A program made the translations under genes and the position numbers. Of a DNA stretch of 46,824 nt, positions 1 through 7,841 are shown in pieces; position 1 is the stretch's first letter; every line of letters begins with the position of its first letter. The stretch is taken from positions 1 to 46,824 of the forward strand of contig JAISYM010000084.1 in the NCBI GenBank assembly GCA_031269875.1, in the 5' to 3' direction. The notes beneath the pieces are model-generated. The model ran no database searches and was not told the origin of the DNA. It was given only the letters and a program-made list of their open reading frames with translations. This DNA comes from Synergistaceae bacterium (lineage in GTDB: Bacteria; Synergistota; Synergistia; Synergistales; Synergistaceae).

Positions 1-35
1 GTGTCGTTCTTGAACGTATAATCCAATTTCTCCAC
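1..35 (-). CDS. N-terminus of probable PD-(D/E)XK nuclease-family transposase (partial)
   Basis: A minus-strand frame starts with GTG at 35-33 and runs off the left edge of the window. It gives the eleven residues (M)EKLDYTFKND. An AGAGGTG-like ribosome-binding site lies about 8 nt upstream. The motif LDYTFKND at the extreme N-terminus is typical of the PD-(D/E)XK (Rpn/PDDEXK_2) transposase family, which is the reason for the call. Only 35 bases are visible, so the family assignment is inference and no catalytic residue can be checked. It lies downstream of the autotransporter and its terminator, in the same orientation. Confidence 0.4.
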   Translation of the reverse strand, partial: MEKLDYTFKND

Positions 36-130
36 TATGTACACACCTCTTTACCGAGAGTTTTAGCACATTTACCGGCGGATTACAACGTCCATTCGCG
101 GGAGCGCGCAATGCGCGCCACTTGATTTTA

Positions 131-166
131 TAAAAAAACTCCCTCCCGCGTTAGTCAGGAGGGAGC
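131..166 (-). terminator. Rho-independent terminator of the autotransporter gene
   Basis: An 8-bp GC-rich stem (CTCCCTCC at 139-146 paired with GGAGGGAG at 158-165) is followed on the minus strand by a run of seven T (plus-strand A 132-138). It lies 43 bp after the stop codon of the large minus-strand gene. Confidence 0.85.
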
Positions 167-208
167 CGAATGATTTGTAACGGTGTTATTGCCGCGTTCT
201 CTTACGTC

Positions 209-3200
209 CTAAAACTCCCATTCGAACCTCAGTCCGGCGGAGATACCGCTGTACTTGCCCGTGTACCCCTGGATTCCGGTTTCGAGCGAGAAGTTTTTAT
301 CGTCGCTCTTCGCCGTGTCCCTGTCCGGGCGGATGATTATGCCGATCTCCCCTATGCCCGTCGTGCCTTCCATATCGTAAGCGGGCAGGATGAATCTGCT
401 CGTCCTGGCGTGGATGCCGCCCGAGAACTCGTGTTCCAGGGCCGCGCCGATGTACCAGGAGCGGCGGTAGTCGTGAGCCCTCGTGTAGCGCGCGCCGATG
501 CGGAATCTGTGCGAGTCGTCGCGGCCGAAATCTATCACGTCGCCGTCAGGCAGCGTCGCCGTATCGCCGTCCTGCCTGTTCCAGTAGTATCTGAGCAACA
601 GATCCAGCCGGTCGCGCGGATTGTCGTTGATGAGGAAGGTCTTTCCGACGCCCAAGTGCAACCCGTAGTACGGCGCGTCGGTCGTGTACGATACGGGGAC
701 GCCGTCGCCCACCTCGTAATTGCTCGCCGTGAACTCGTTCTTCAGCTTGCCGCCGCGGAGCGAACCCTCGATCCGGAACCCGTTCTCCCACTGCTTCCGC
801 GCCATGACGCCGATGCCGTAGCTGCGGAGTGTGCCGTCGCCGTGGATGTCGGGTATTTGCGCGGTCGTGACGAAGTCGAAGTTGTCATACGTGTCGTAGT
901 TGCCATGCCCGATGTCGAGGAACGCGGCCCACAGGAGCGTACTGTCCGGTTTGTCCTCTCCCTGCTCGTCCTTGCCGCCGTCTTTCCTCTCTTTGCTCGC
1001 GTAGCCCAGCATGATGTTCGTGCCGTTCAAGTCGACGTGCGAATTGTCGTTATGCACGCGCAGCCATGCGCCGTCTATGCCGCCGAACGCCGCCCGCGAA
1101 CGCCCTAGAACGTCGTCGCTCAGTATGTCGCCGCTAAGCGCTATTTCCGCCGATTCATAGCTGTGATCCGGCAGCCAGGCGCCCCGCGCCCCCACAAACG
1201 CCAGCCCCGCAAGCCGCCCGTTCGTAATCGCCCTCGTCTCATGAGCCGGTATGATCGGATCAGGGTCGGGATCTGGATCCGGCTGTGGCTGTGGCTGCGG
1301 CTGCGGCTGTGGCTCAGGATCCGGCGTCGGTGTTACGGGCGGTGTCGGATTATAGGGATTATCCGGCGGATCATACGGCTTGGGCGGATTATCAACCGGC
1401 GTCGTCGGACCAGGCGTGATAGAAGGAGTAGGGGGAGTCGGCGGTTTTAGGGGATCGGGATAGGGCAGCACCGGTTCGTCCGGTGGGCCAACAGGTTCCA
1501 CAGGAGTATCAGGCAACAGTGTATCATGCGGCAAACGCGCCACGAGGTACTTTCTATTGGTATTGAGCGTTTCTGTACTGTCATCTGCTGTTGTTGAAAG
1601 AGGGTCCGTGAGGTCCTTCGGCACACTGTTATCAATAATGAAATTGTAGCCCTTTGTGGAACTGCCGCGAGCGTAAGCCCAAGCCGTATCGTTATTCGGA
1701 TTGGTTTCTATGCCCTTATCATTTTGCGTAACTATCAAATAGAACCGCTCACCAGGTTCTAACTCCCTGGTTTCGGCAAACGGGGTCAGCAGGACCGTGC
1801 TGCCTGATAGAGTGACGTAGTTCTCTTCGTTACTATTGCTGGTGTTTATTGAAAGCAGGGGGTTTGTCGAATCGTTTATATCAGTCCCCGATAAGCGAAA
1901 CTCCAGCGTACCTTGCAAGACAGCCTTATCAACGGTCATCTTGTTGTTAGGTCGCCCTACGTATCTAGTGCCGATATCCCTGCTTCCGCTGCCGCTCACG
2001 GCCAACGTCCCGCCAGGTTCCAGCTTGAACGTATGATCCGGGGCATCAAGGATCATACCAGGCAGCAAGACGGTATAGGTGTTAGGCTTTAAGGTTATAG
2101 TACCTTTGGTTCCATTAGTCTCGAATACGTTTGCGTCGGGATATCCATCCCAATAAAAGATGCCGCGCTTGCCGTTGTCGCCGGGGACTACTTCCATGTC
2201 AAAGCTTTTATCATGGTCCTGACTTACCACTATCGGGTCGTAGAGGTGTATCTCTCCGCCCTCCCAAGTCTTTACGACGAGCAGCGCGTTTGCGTCGGCG
2301 TTGTCAGGCGTAACCACAGTCCTACCATCTATATCAGGACTCATCCCGTCAACCGTGCCGATATAGATGGAGTTAAAGCGTTGCCCGTTGTCATCGCTGA
2401 TTATATTCCCGCTGAAAACCGTCAAACCGGACGAAGTTGACGAGGGCGAAGTTGCCGAGAGCGTGAGCTTGGCAATGTTTTTATCGTTACTTATCTCGCG
2501 TCCCGTGTCGATCGTCACGGTCCCGTAAACCTTGGCAGTCGGATTTGCATCTTTATAAACACCGTTGCCGGTGACTTCCGAAACGGCCGTGTTGTCCATA
2601 AAATAGCTGTCTTCGATAGTCATGCCATCTTGAGGTGTTCCGTAGCTGTAAACAAGTCCGCCGGCAATAGTCCCGTTTTTCGCTTGGATTTTATTGCCGT
2701 AGAATACGTTATTCTTGATCTTCGAGATCCCAATTTCCTTCATCGGATCATCGGCATCCCATGCCGCAAACCCGCTCGTAGCCCCCACGATGCCGCCACC
2801 GTCGATATAGGTCCCGGCTGTGACATCGGCATCTAGATAAAAGTCCCCAACCATATTTTTAATCAGCCCCGTGTAGTTAGCGCTGACGCCGACCAGCCCG
2901 CCGCCTTCGATGTATGTTGCCGCCTTCACGTCCACACTGGACAGCATGTTGTGGTTCACGTTGTACATGACGGAAGCAGCGTCCGTACTCTTCGTATGCA
3001 CACCAAAGATGCCGCCGCCGGAGATGTACGAATCGGTTGTCTCGACACTCACGTCGTACACACGGTTGCCGCTGATCCCGCTGTAGTCCACGCCTTCTAT
3101 GCCCGCCGCGCCCGCGTAGATACCACCGCTCTGCGCCCCGAAAACACCCCCGCCCTCTATGGTTCCGGCGGTTACGGTAGATCGCGTGAAGTTGTTGTGT

Positions 3201-5146
3201 ATTATATTATCCGCGCCGGAGACACCCAAATTACCAACATTACCGTCGGATTGAGCGCCGATTATCCCGCCGCCGGACAATTTACCCTTGACGTTGATAG
3301 AAATATCGTCAAAATAATTTCCCCTTATCGTATCAATGAGCGCTGTCCCCTTCGACGACACGCCCACGATGCCGCCGCCTTTGAGGTCTCCGTTGAGGGG
3401 TAAATGAGTTCCGACCTGTACATCAAGGCTCCTGAAAAGGTTGTCGTTGAGCTTCCATAAGACAGCTTGCGCCTCTGAGGAATGCAGCCCGACGATACCG
3501 CCGCCCTGGAGGTAGGTTCCGGTCGAAACTGTCGAATCCAAGAACAGATTCCCTGACGCATTATTAAGTTCGGTCCAAGTCGAACCAAAAATCGTTGAGA
3601 AATAACCACTATCGGGATTTGGATCATTTAAAACGGGGAACCTATCCTTGTCGTTTTTATCTGTATCAATATAATTCGTCTGAAGTCCGACTATGCCACC
3701 GCCTCTTAGGTAGGACTCCCTTGACTCCACTTTTATGCCACTGAAAATATTGCTATTGAGCTCGCCGAGCAGCGCCCCCGCAGTGGAGAGACCGTTCAGG
3801 CCGATTACGCCGCCGCCCCTGATGGAGAAACGCGCGCTTACTTTGATATTACCTGCGAACACGTTGCCGGTCGCGCTGATTAGTTGCGCGGATGTATTTT
3901 GACTTATCAGGGTAGCATTATCCTCAATCTTGCTGTTGTTGTTCAAGCCGACCAGACCGCCGCCGATTATGATGTCGCCTGTCCCTATCTCTATATTAGT
4001 GAAAAGGTTGTTGTGGAGACCTTCTATTTTAGCGCGCCCTTGCTTTTTAGCCGGGGTCGACACCGCGTCGACTCCAATCAGCCCGCCGCCCTCGATGTAC
4101 GCGCTTCCGAGTTGTGCAGAAGAATACGGATTCTCGGTAGTATCCGTCGCGTATACTTTCACGTTATTAAAATAATTATTGGATACGGTTCCCATTAAAG
4201 CCTCTGCAGGTTCACCGGCTGGCAATGCCTCGCCGGTAGCGCGGACACCAATAATCCCGCCTCCAGCCAGATATTGGGTGTCGTAATATCCTATCATCTT
4301 TACATCAAGGTCAGTGAAGGCGTTGCCAGTGATATCACCAAGCGACGTCGTTGCAGAAGCCACGTTGTTGTTTCCGATCAATCCATTCACAACGCCATAA
4401 AGTGCCGGATTTGATGGAACGCCGCCATATTTAACTTTCGCATTCCGAAAACTCAGGTTCGTCAGCTTCAAGCCATTGCCATAGCTGGTCATTGCGGTAG
4501 AAGACCCGTCCAGCCATTTCCTCGAGTTCTGTGTATTTCCAGGAATATCTATCTGTGATTCTCTGGTACTGCCGCTACCTAATATCTGCCTCATACCACC
4601 TACGGCAGCGTTCGCACTGATTATGTAACCGCTAACCAAAGTAGACGCCTGTTGCTCAACCTTGCCAATGAGGTCGTAAAGCCCATTAGTATTTTCGTAC
4701 TCCGTGTATTTTTCGAGGAGCGTCACCGAAGGCGCAAGCCCACTGATGCCGTTCTTCATCTGAAAGGAGGTTAGCGCACCCGGTGTATCACCCTGGATGG
4801 TTAAATTTGCGGCTTTTATTTCAAGCGCGTCCGCACTATCCGGAAAAATAATATTACCATTGACGTTCAAGTTAACATTGACGCCTGCAGCGCCAGTATA
4901 TGGCGACAACTCACCCCAGACCGCTACATTCGCCCCTTCCGCCCTCACCGGCGCGAGCGCGATAACCGACGCTATGACAAAGGCTGCGGATAATAAGAAA
5001 ACCGCGCGGGAGACGCGAGACATACAAGACATATAAAATCTTTCGCTGTCGCGGGCGCCCGATGCCCCACTCACTTGTACGTATTGCCCTAGATTTTGCG
5101 TTAGCGCCTTGCCGCCGTTTGTTCTCCATACCTGCCGCGCTGCCAT
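209..5146 (-). CDS. Giant autotransporter-like outer-membrane protein with GGG-repeat passenger
   Basis: A 1645-residue secreted protein, probably a type V (autotransporter) surface protein. The start at 5146 has a strong AGGAGG site 8 nt upstream. A hydrophobic signal segment ends near ALAPVRAEG (about residue 70). It is preceded by an unusually long polar N-region of about 40 residues. Residues ~230-835 hold twelve repeats ending in GGG-(I/V/L)-(I/V/F)-G plus one degenerate repeat (AGGLVYS), probably forming a beta-helix passenger. Residues ~1210-1300 are a Pro-rich linker with Pro-Gln and Pro-Asp dipeptide runs. The last ~340 residues look like a 12-strand autotransporter barrel ending in an aromatic residue (RFEWEF). 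The passenger has no recognised enzyme motif. Adhesion is a guess. An internal Met at 5032 would give a conventional signal peptide but has a poor ribosome-binding site. Confidence 0.85.
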   Translation of the reverse strand: MAARQVWRTNGGKALTQNLGQYVQVSGASGARDSERFYMSCMSRVSRAVFLLSAAFVIASVIALAPVRAEGANVAVWGELSPYTGAAGVNVNLNVNGNIIFPDSADALEIKAANLTIQGDTPGALTSFQMKNGISGLAPSVTLLEKYTEYENTNGLYDLIGKVEQQASTLVSGYIISANAAVGGMRQILGSGSTRESQIDIPGNTQNSRKWLDGSSTAMTSYGNGLKLTNLSFRNAKVKYGGVPSNPALYGVVNGLIGNNNVASATTSLGDITGNAFTDLDVKMIGYYDTQYLAGGGIIGVRATGEALPAGEPAEALMGTVSNNYFNNVKVYATDTTENPYSSAQLGSAYIEGGGLIGVDAVSTPAKKQGRAKIEGLHNNLFTNIEIGTGDIIIGGGLVGLNNNSKIEDNATLISQNTSAQLISATGNVFAGNIKVSARFSIRGGGVIGLNGLSTAGALLGELNSNIFSGIKVESRESYLRGGGIVGLQTNYIDTDKNDKDRFPVLNDPNPDSGYFSTIFGSTWTELNNASGNLFLDSTVSTGTYLQGGGIVGLHSSEAQAVLWKLNDNLFRSLDVQVGTHLPLNGDLKGGGIVGVSSKGTALIDTIRGNYFDDISINVKGKLSGGGIIGAQSDGNVGNLGVSGADNIIHNNFTRSTVTAGTIEGGGVFGAQSGGIYAGAAGIEGVDYSGISGNRVYDVSVETTDSYISGGGIFGVHTKSTDAASVMYNVNHNMLSSVDVKAATYIEGGGLVGVSANYTGLIKNMVGDFYLDADVTAGTYIDGGGIVGATSGFAAWDADDPMKEIGISKIKNNVFYGNKIQAKNGTIAGGLVYSYGTPQDGMTIEDSYFMDNTAVSEVTGNGVYKDANPTAKVYGTVTIDTGREISNDKNIAKLTLSATSPSSTSSGLTVFSGNIISDDNGQRFNSIYIGTVDGMSPDIDGRTVVTPDNADANALLVVKTWEGGEIHLYDPIVVSQDHDKSFDMEVVPGDNGKRGIFYWDGYPDANVFETNGTKGTITLKPNTYTVLLPGMILDAPDHTFKLEPGGTLAVSGSGSRDIGTRYVGRPNNKMTVDKAVLQGTLEFRLSGTDINDSTNPLLSINTSNSNEENYVTLSGSTVLLTPFAETRELEPGERFYLIVTQNDKGIETNPNNDTAWAYARGSSTKGYNFIIDNSVPKDLTDPLSTTADDSTETLNTNRKYLVARLPHDTLLPDTPVEPVGPPDEPVLPYPDPLKPPTPPTPSITPGPTTPVDNPPKPYDPPDNPYNPTPPVTPTPDPEPQPQPQPQPQPDPDPDPDPIIPAHETRAITNGRLAGLAFVGARGAWLPDHSYESAEIALSGDILSDDVLGRSRAAFGGIDGAWLRVHNDNSHVDLNGTNIMLGYASKERKDGGKDEQGEDKPDSTLLWAAFLDIGHGNYDTYDNFDFVTTAQIPDIHGDGTLRSYGIGVMARKQWENGFRIEGSLRGGKLKNEFTASNYEVGDGVPVSYTTDAPYYGLHLGVGKTFLINDNPRDRLDLLLRYYWNRQDGDTATLPDGDVIDFGRDDSHRFRIGARYTRAHDYRRSWYIGAALEHEFSGGIHARTSRFILPAYDMEGTTGIGEIGIIIRPDRDTAKSDDKNFSLETGIQGYTGKYSGISAGLRFEWEF
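2640..4265 (-). repeat. Protein-level tandem repeats (GGG-PhiPhi-G motif) in the autotransporter passenger
   Basis: Thirteen units of about 40-65 residues share a pattern of Asn-x-Phe, a short strand with alternating Val/Ile, then a tip motif such as AGGGIIG, EGGGLIG, RGGGIVG or KGGGIVG. The last unit has degenerated to AGGLVYS. The units are diverged at DNA level, so this is an old protein repeat rather than a recent expansion. A parallel beta-helix, one or two turns per unit, is the likely fold (inference). Confidence 0.8.
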
Positions 5147-5189
5147 AAAATTCGCCTCCTAAGAAGACATCCAAAAAAACAAAACCACA

Positions 5190-5230
5190 AAAACCCCAAA
5201 AAACCGACAGGGAACCCGGTCCCCGGTACC
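5190..5230 (-). terminator. Possible weak terminator between Sel1 gene and autotransporter
   Basis: On the minus strand an imperfect hairpin (GGTACC ... GGTTCC, one mismatch) is followed after seven bases by six T and a T/G-rich tract. It lies in the 102-bp gap between the two genes. The stem is short, so partial read-through into the autotransporter gene is possible. Confidence 0.3.
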
Positions 5231-5248
5231 ACCGTTATTTATAAAAAC

Positions 5249-6121
5249 TCACAACGCCTTGCGCGCCTTCGTAAGCCACGCTTCGGCGTCAGACTCCGCC
5301 TTTTTCCGCTGCTCGCCCGTCAGTTTTTTGCCGAGATCCTCCTTTATGGCGGCGAGCGCCTGCGCGGGATACCCGCACTTTTCGGCGATCGTGTACCACT
5401 TGAGCGCGTCCGCCGGAGAAGCCTTTACGCCGCCCAGACCGTCCTTGTAGACGACCGCGATATTCTTCATAGCCTCGACGTTGCCGGCGGACGCCGCCGC
5501 GTTCAGCATCTTGACGCCCTCGGACGGGTTCTTTATCTGCCCCTTTAGACCGTTCAGGTACACGAGCCCCATTATCCCGGCGGCGTCGGGATGCCCCGCA
5601 TTGGCCGCCTTCGTCATGTACTCAATCGACGCCGCCTCATCCCTTGCGACGCCGGAGCCGGCGTCCAGGATAACGGACATCTTGAACAACGCCTGCGGAA
5701 GGTCCATATCAGCCGCCCTGCGGAAATATACCGCCGCCCGCGCGACGTCGGCCTCGCTCCCCATGCCGATTTCCCAGCAAACGCCGACGTTGTATATCCC
5801 CTCCGCCGCGCCGGTCTCCGCCGCCTTCTCGTAACACTCGCGGGCAAGCGAAAAATTCTTCTGCACACCAAAGCCCTCCGCGTAAAAACCGCCAAGCGTG
5901 ATCAGCGCCCGCGCATCACCCTTATCCGCTTCCGCGCGGACAGCCGCAAAAGCCTGCTCCGGCGTCGCCGGCTCCGTTGCGGCGCGCGCCGCCGTCTGAA
6001 ACGAAAAAAACAGCAAAAACGCGGCTAACAACGCACAAACAGCGCCGCGCCATTTTTCCGACTCGCCGTTTTTGATAAACTCTTGAAAATGCCCAGGAAA
6101 AACATCAATGACAACAATCAT
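5249..6121 (-). CDS. Exported Sel1-repeat (TPR-like) protein
   Basis: Sel1-like repeat protein of about 290 residues from the chosen start. Successive ~36-residue units contain the signature A-x-x-x-L-x-x-x-Y-x-x-G-x-G-(V)-x-x-(D/N) followed by A-x-x-x-Y-x-x-A-A, for example GGFYAEGFGVQKNF, AVVYKDGLGGV and ALKWYTIAE. Such proteins are helical scaffolds for protein binding. A hydrophobic segment (AVCALLAAFLLFFSFQ) ending at AARA suggests a signal peptide with a long N-region. The frame stays open to 6256, but a good promoter lies at 6228-6256, so translation cannot begin there. The ATG at 6121 with GGAG 8 nt upstream is preferred. It lies upstream of the autotransporter gene in the same direction; partners are unknown. 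Confidence 0.75.
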   Translation of the reverse strand: MIVVIDVFPGHFQEFIKNGESEKWRGAVCALLAAFLLFFSFQTAARAATEPATPEQAFAAVRAEADKGDARALITLGGFYAEGFGVQKNFSLARECYEKAAETGAAEGIYNVGVCWEIGMGSEADVARAAVYFRRAADMDLPQALFKMSVILDAGSGVARDEAASIEYMTKAANAGHPDAAGIMGLVYLNGLKGQIKNPSEGVKMLNAAASAGNVEAMKNIAVVYKDGLGGVKASPADALKWYTIAEKCGYPAQALAAIKEDLGKKLTGEQRKKAESDAEAWLTKARKAL

Positions 6122-6227
6122 TGCCGCAACTCCAACCCCCTGATAGACAAAATTACGTTCAAACAAACCAGGCGCTAAAGCTCTCTCAAGTGATTTTCCT
6201 GCGATACCTTTTAATTTAATATTTGAA

Positions 6228-6256
6228 AATATATGATAAGAAATGAAATATGTCAA
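6228..6256 (-). promoter_or_regulatory. Sigma-70-type promoter for the Sel1-repeat gene
   Basis: On the minus strand, TTGACA (6256-6251), a 17-bp AT-rich spacer and TATATT (6233-6228). A second TTGACA with TAAAAT at 16-bp spacing lies just upstream (about 6270-6300). The position rules out the 5'-most in-frame ATG as the gene start. Confidence 0.7.
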
Positions 6257-6424
6257 GATTTTACAAAAAAGCGATTAAATGTCAACTAACATTAAAAATA
6301 AAACAAAAACAACCATTACACATAATATTACCCGCGAGCGCCCCTGCCCTCCTTAAAGTCCTTCAATCCCGAGTTTACCAACAGACATAAACCTCCCCCC
6401 GCATAATCAGTAATTTGTGAAGTA

Positions 6425-6447
6425 GCGGGCGCGCACTGCGCGCCCGC
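6425..6447. repeat. GC-rich perfect hairpin in a 393-bp gene-free stretch
   Basis: GCGGGCGCGC and its exact complement are separated by three bases. A shorter related GAGCGCGCA/TGCGCGC palindrome occurs near 100-118, also downstream of a minus-strand gene. The 6122-6514 stretch otherwise holds the Sel1 promoter and no convincing gene. Immediately after the hairpin, bases ~6470-6500 resemble bases ~9690-9722 inside the island (GTCACGCTTCG..ACGCGTTA). A repetitive extragenic palindrome is possible, but only a genome-wide count could show this. Confidence 0.5.
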
Positions 6448-6514
6448 CGCACCGCCGTAGGTGCGGGGAATTTGACGTCACGCTTCGACAACGCGTTATT
6501 GGCGCGATACGGCC

Positions 6515-6796
6515 TTATTCCCCGAATATTTCAACGTGAGAGCCGAGTCTGATCAAGTGCAAGTTGTTATCCTCTTTGAGGTAAACTAAAAGAAAATCGT
6601 CTTTTAAATGGCATTCTCGGCAATCTTGCCAATCGCCCGCCAGCTGGTGGTCTTTATACGCCTCGCCAAGCGGGCGGTCGGCGGCCAGGGCGCTGATTGC
6701 TATCGGCATCACGGACATCATCGCGTCGACGTTTTCCGTTCGGGCTTCCCTTCGGAAGTCCTTTTTATACGAGCGGGTTGTCTTTAGCGAGCGCAT
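6515..6796 (-). CDS. YafQ-family (RelE superfamily) mRNA interferase toxin
   Basis: A 93-residue RelE-fold toxin that would cleave mRNA at the ribosome. The C-terminal half carries the YafQ signature HQLAGDW, then CRECHLKDDFLLVY, and HLIRLGSHVEIF with the terminal His-x-x-x-Phe characteristic of the YafQ active site. The length matches YafQ (about 92). Its start overlaps the 3' end of the upstream antitoxin gene by 32 bp, which is typical of type II toxin-antitoxin pairs and suggests coupled translation. It lies outside the island, about 0.8 kb beyond attL. Confidence 0.9.
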   Translation of the reverse strand: MRSLKTTRSYKKDFRREARTENVDAMMSVMPIAISALAADRPLGEAYKDHQLAGDWQDCRECHLKDDFLLVYLKEDNNLHLIRLGSHVEIFGE

Positions 6797-6992
6797 GGCA
6801 TTCGGCCACTATTCCCTCAAGCGTCGCCGATTCGTCAAGCCCTGCGCGGGCTTCCTCGATGGCCGCGATTGTCTCGGCATTCGGCGTCCTGTCTTGACGC
6901 CGCAAAAAAGCGGCATAGGGAGCCAGCTTTCTTATTCCATCGTCTGACAGTGTATCGATGATTTGGTGTATGTCCTGCCTCTCTTTTGACAT
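6765..6992 (-). CDS. RelB/DinJ-like antitoxin partner of the YafQ toxin
   Basis: A 75-residue, charged, mostly helical protein starting MSKERQDIHQ at 6992. The frame is open further upstream, but that part overlaps another small ORF (7003-7176). Its position directly upstream of and overlapping the YafQ toxin identifies it as the likely antitoxin. The C-terminal stretch after PNAETIAAIEEARAG resembles the toxin-wrapping tail of RelB/DinJ-like proteins (AIEEA...). The N-terminal DNA-binding part is not clearly recognisable. Confidence 0.7.
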   Translation of the reverse strand: MSKERQDIHQIIDTLSDDGIRKLAPYAAFLRRQDRTPNAETIAAIEEARAGLDESATLEGIVAECHALAKDNPLV

Positions 6993-7002
6993 CTTACTGG
7001 CG

Positions 7003-7176
7003 CTATACAGCCTTAGCCGCATTGGCGCGGCGTATCTCTTCGATAGCGCGGCGCGTATTTTCGGCTTTCTGCTGGAAATCCCGCTCCGCATCTTCCTCAG
7101 TCATGTTTCGGTATCTCTCTGCTGTTTGGATACGCAACTCGTGAATGTCGTCGGCATTGAATCTAGACAAATCCAT
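7003..7176 (-). CDS. Small antitoxin-like protein, paralogue of the island copy at 9727-9897
   Basis: A 57-residue ORF starting MDLSRFNADDIHELR at 7176, with GGGGGAA about 8 nt upstream, ending 10 bp before the RelB-like gene. It closely matches the 56-residue ORF at 9727-9897: both have DIH-(E/R)-x-R, then AERY, M(T/S)EEDAE and an identical tail RRAIEEIRRANAAKAV. Both sit directly downstream of a PIN-domain gene. Small proteins with a DIHxxR ... M-x-x-E-E pattern occur beside PIN toxins, so an antitoxin role for the lost PIN partner is likely (inference). Here it is intact while its PIN neighbour is broken. Confidence 0.65.
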   Translation of the reverse strand: MDLSRFNADDIHELRIQTAERYRNMTEEDAERDFQQKAENTRRAIEEIRRANAAKAV

Positions 7177-7180
7177 GATG

Positions 7181-7510
7181 TTATTCCCCCCTCAGAAGCA
7201 TCGTGGGGTGCATTACCCGAAGCACCCGGTAACCTTCCTGAATATTCACCGCCTCAACGGCTGTTATCGCTCTCAGGTTCACAATATGGCGAAAGTTCCA
7301 CGACAGAATAATGTCACATCCATATACCGTAGCTATTGCAATGTGGAGCGCGTCGTCCTTTGGGGGCTGCTATTTCCTCACCTATCCCGGAAAGATTATC
7401 GGCCAGTCTCTCCCTGTTCGCGCGTCGTCAGTGAAAGTAACTTCACTCATCGGCTATCCGTTCAAGCTCTTCTATAATAGGATATCATCGCTGAATTTCC
7501 CCGTCAAGGC
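7181..7510 (-). pseudogene. Decayed, truncated PIN-domain toxin gene
   Basis: The minus strand encodes, in shifting frames, segments matching the intact PIN protein at 9894-10373. Near 7500 it gives GKFSDDIL and an EELERIADE stretch. It then gives RERLADNLSGIGEEIAAPK and, after a one-base frame change, DDALHIAIATVYG, LSWNFRHIVN and the normal C-terminus, with a TAA at 7183-7181. At least two frameshifts and an in-frame stop separate the pieces. The N-terminal ~35-45 residues, including the first catalytic Asp (YLDTS in the intact copy), are absent. The break lies about 70 bp from attL, so the end was lost near the island boundary. Confidence 0.7.
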
Positions 7511-7579
7511 CGAAAGCAGTCAGAATGGGCGTTCGGGGGAAATAGGCGTTTGCATTGAAAACTGTAAATAGACTGTAAA

Positions 7580-7676
7580 GTAACAAAAAGGCCCCAGGGT
7601 GATTGCCCTGGAGCCTTGGTATTTCTGGCGGTCCCAACGAGGTTCGAACTCGTGTCGCCGCCTTGAAAGGGCGGTG
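7580..7676. repeat. attL: left 97-bp direct repeat with 3' fragment of tRNA-Glu
   Basis: It is identical over 97 bases to 19627-19723. It holds the tRNA-Glu 3' part (minus strand, 7626-7676, from the anticodon loop region to CCA) and the tRNA terminator hairpin (7585-7615). Beyond 7676 the sequence no longer matches a tRNA, so this copy is non-functional. This is the usual scar of site-specific integration into a tRNA gene. Confidence 0.92.
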
Positions 7677-7766
7677 ACATGGCATTTATCGGGCGCTGGC
7701 ATTGCTTACTTCATATCTTATAAACGCAGATATACCAATAATCTACACGATTATTTCTTTTCCCTC

Positions 7767-7795
7767 TTGTTCTAAATTTTTCCATACTTTATAAT
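7767..7795 (+). promoter_or_regulatory. Promoter of the integrase gene
   Basis: TTGTTC, a 17-bp spacer and TATAAT (7790-7795). The predicted transcription start falls in the TGGCGCAAA tandem repeat at 7800-7826, so a protein bound there could block int transcription. Confidence 0.75.
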
Positions 7796-7799
7796 TTCT

Positions 7800-7826
7800 T
7801 TGGCGCAAATGTGGCGCAAAGTTTTT
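7800..7826 (+). repeat. Left copy of terminal TGGCGCAAA tandem repeat (candidate integrase arm site/operator)
   Basis: Two TGGCGCAAA units separated by two bases, followed by G and five T. A 27-bp copy with a single mismatch lies at 19596-19622, beside attR. It is placed between the int promoter and the int ribosome-binding site. Confidence 0.65.
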
Positions 7827-7841
7827 GGGGGAGGGATCGCA

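Noticed and set aside
170-1108. Long plus-strand open frame opposite the autotransporter barrel
   Set aside because: It is the antisense shadow of a GC-rich gene: composition is Arg/Val-rich, no ribosome-binding site, and the minus-strand frame has a clear barrel domain and terminator.
7626-7676. Second tRNA-Glu gene at attL
   Set aside because: Only the 3' 51 bases are present; the 5' side cannot form acceptor or D arms. It is the att duplicate.
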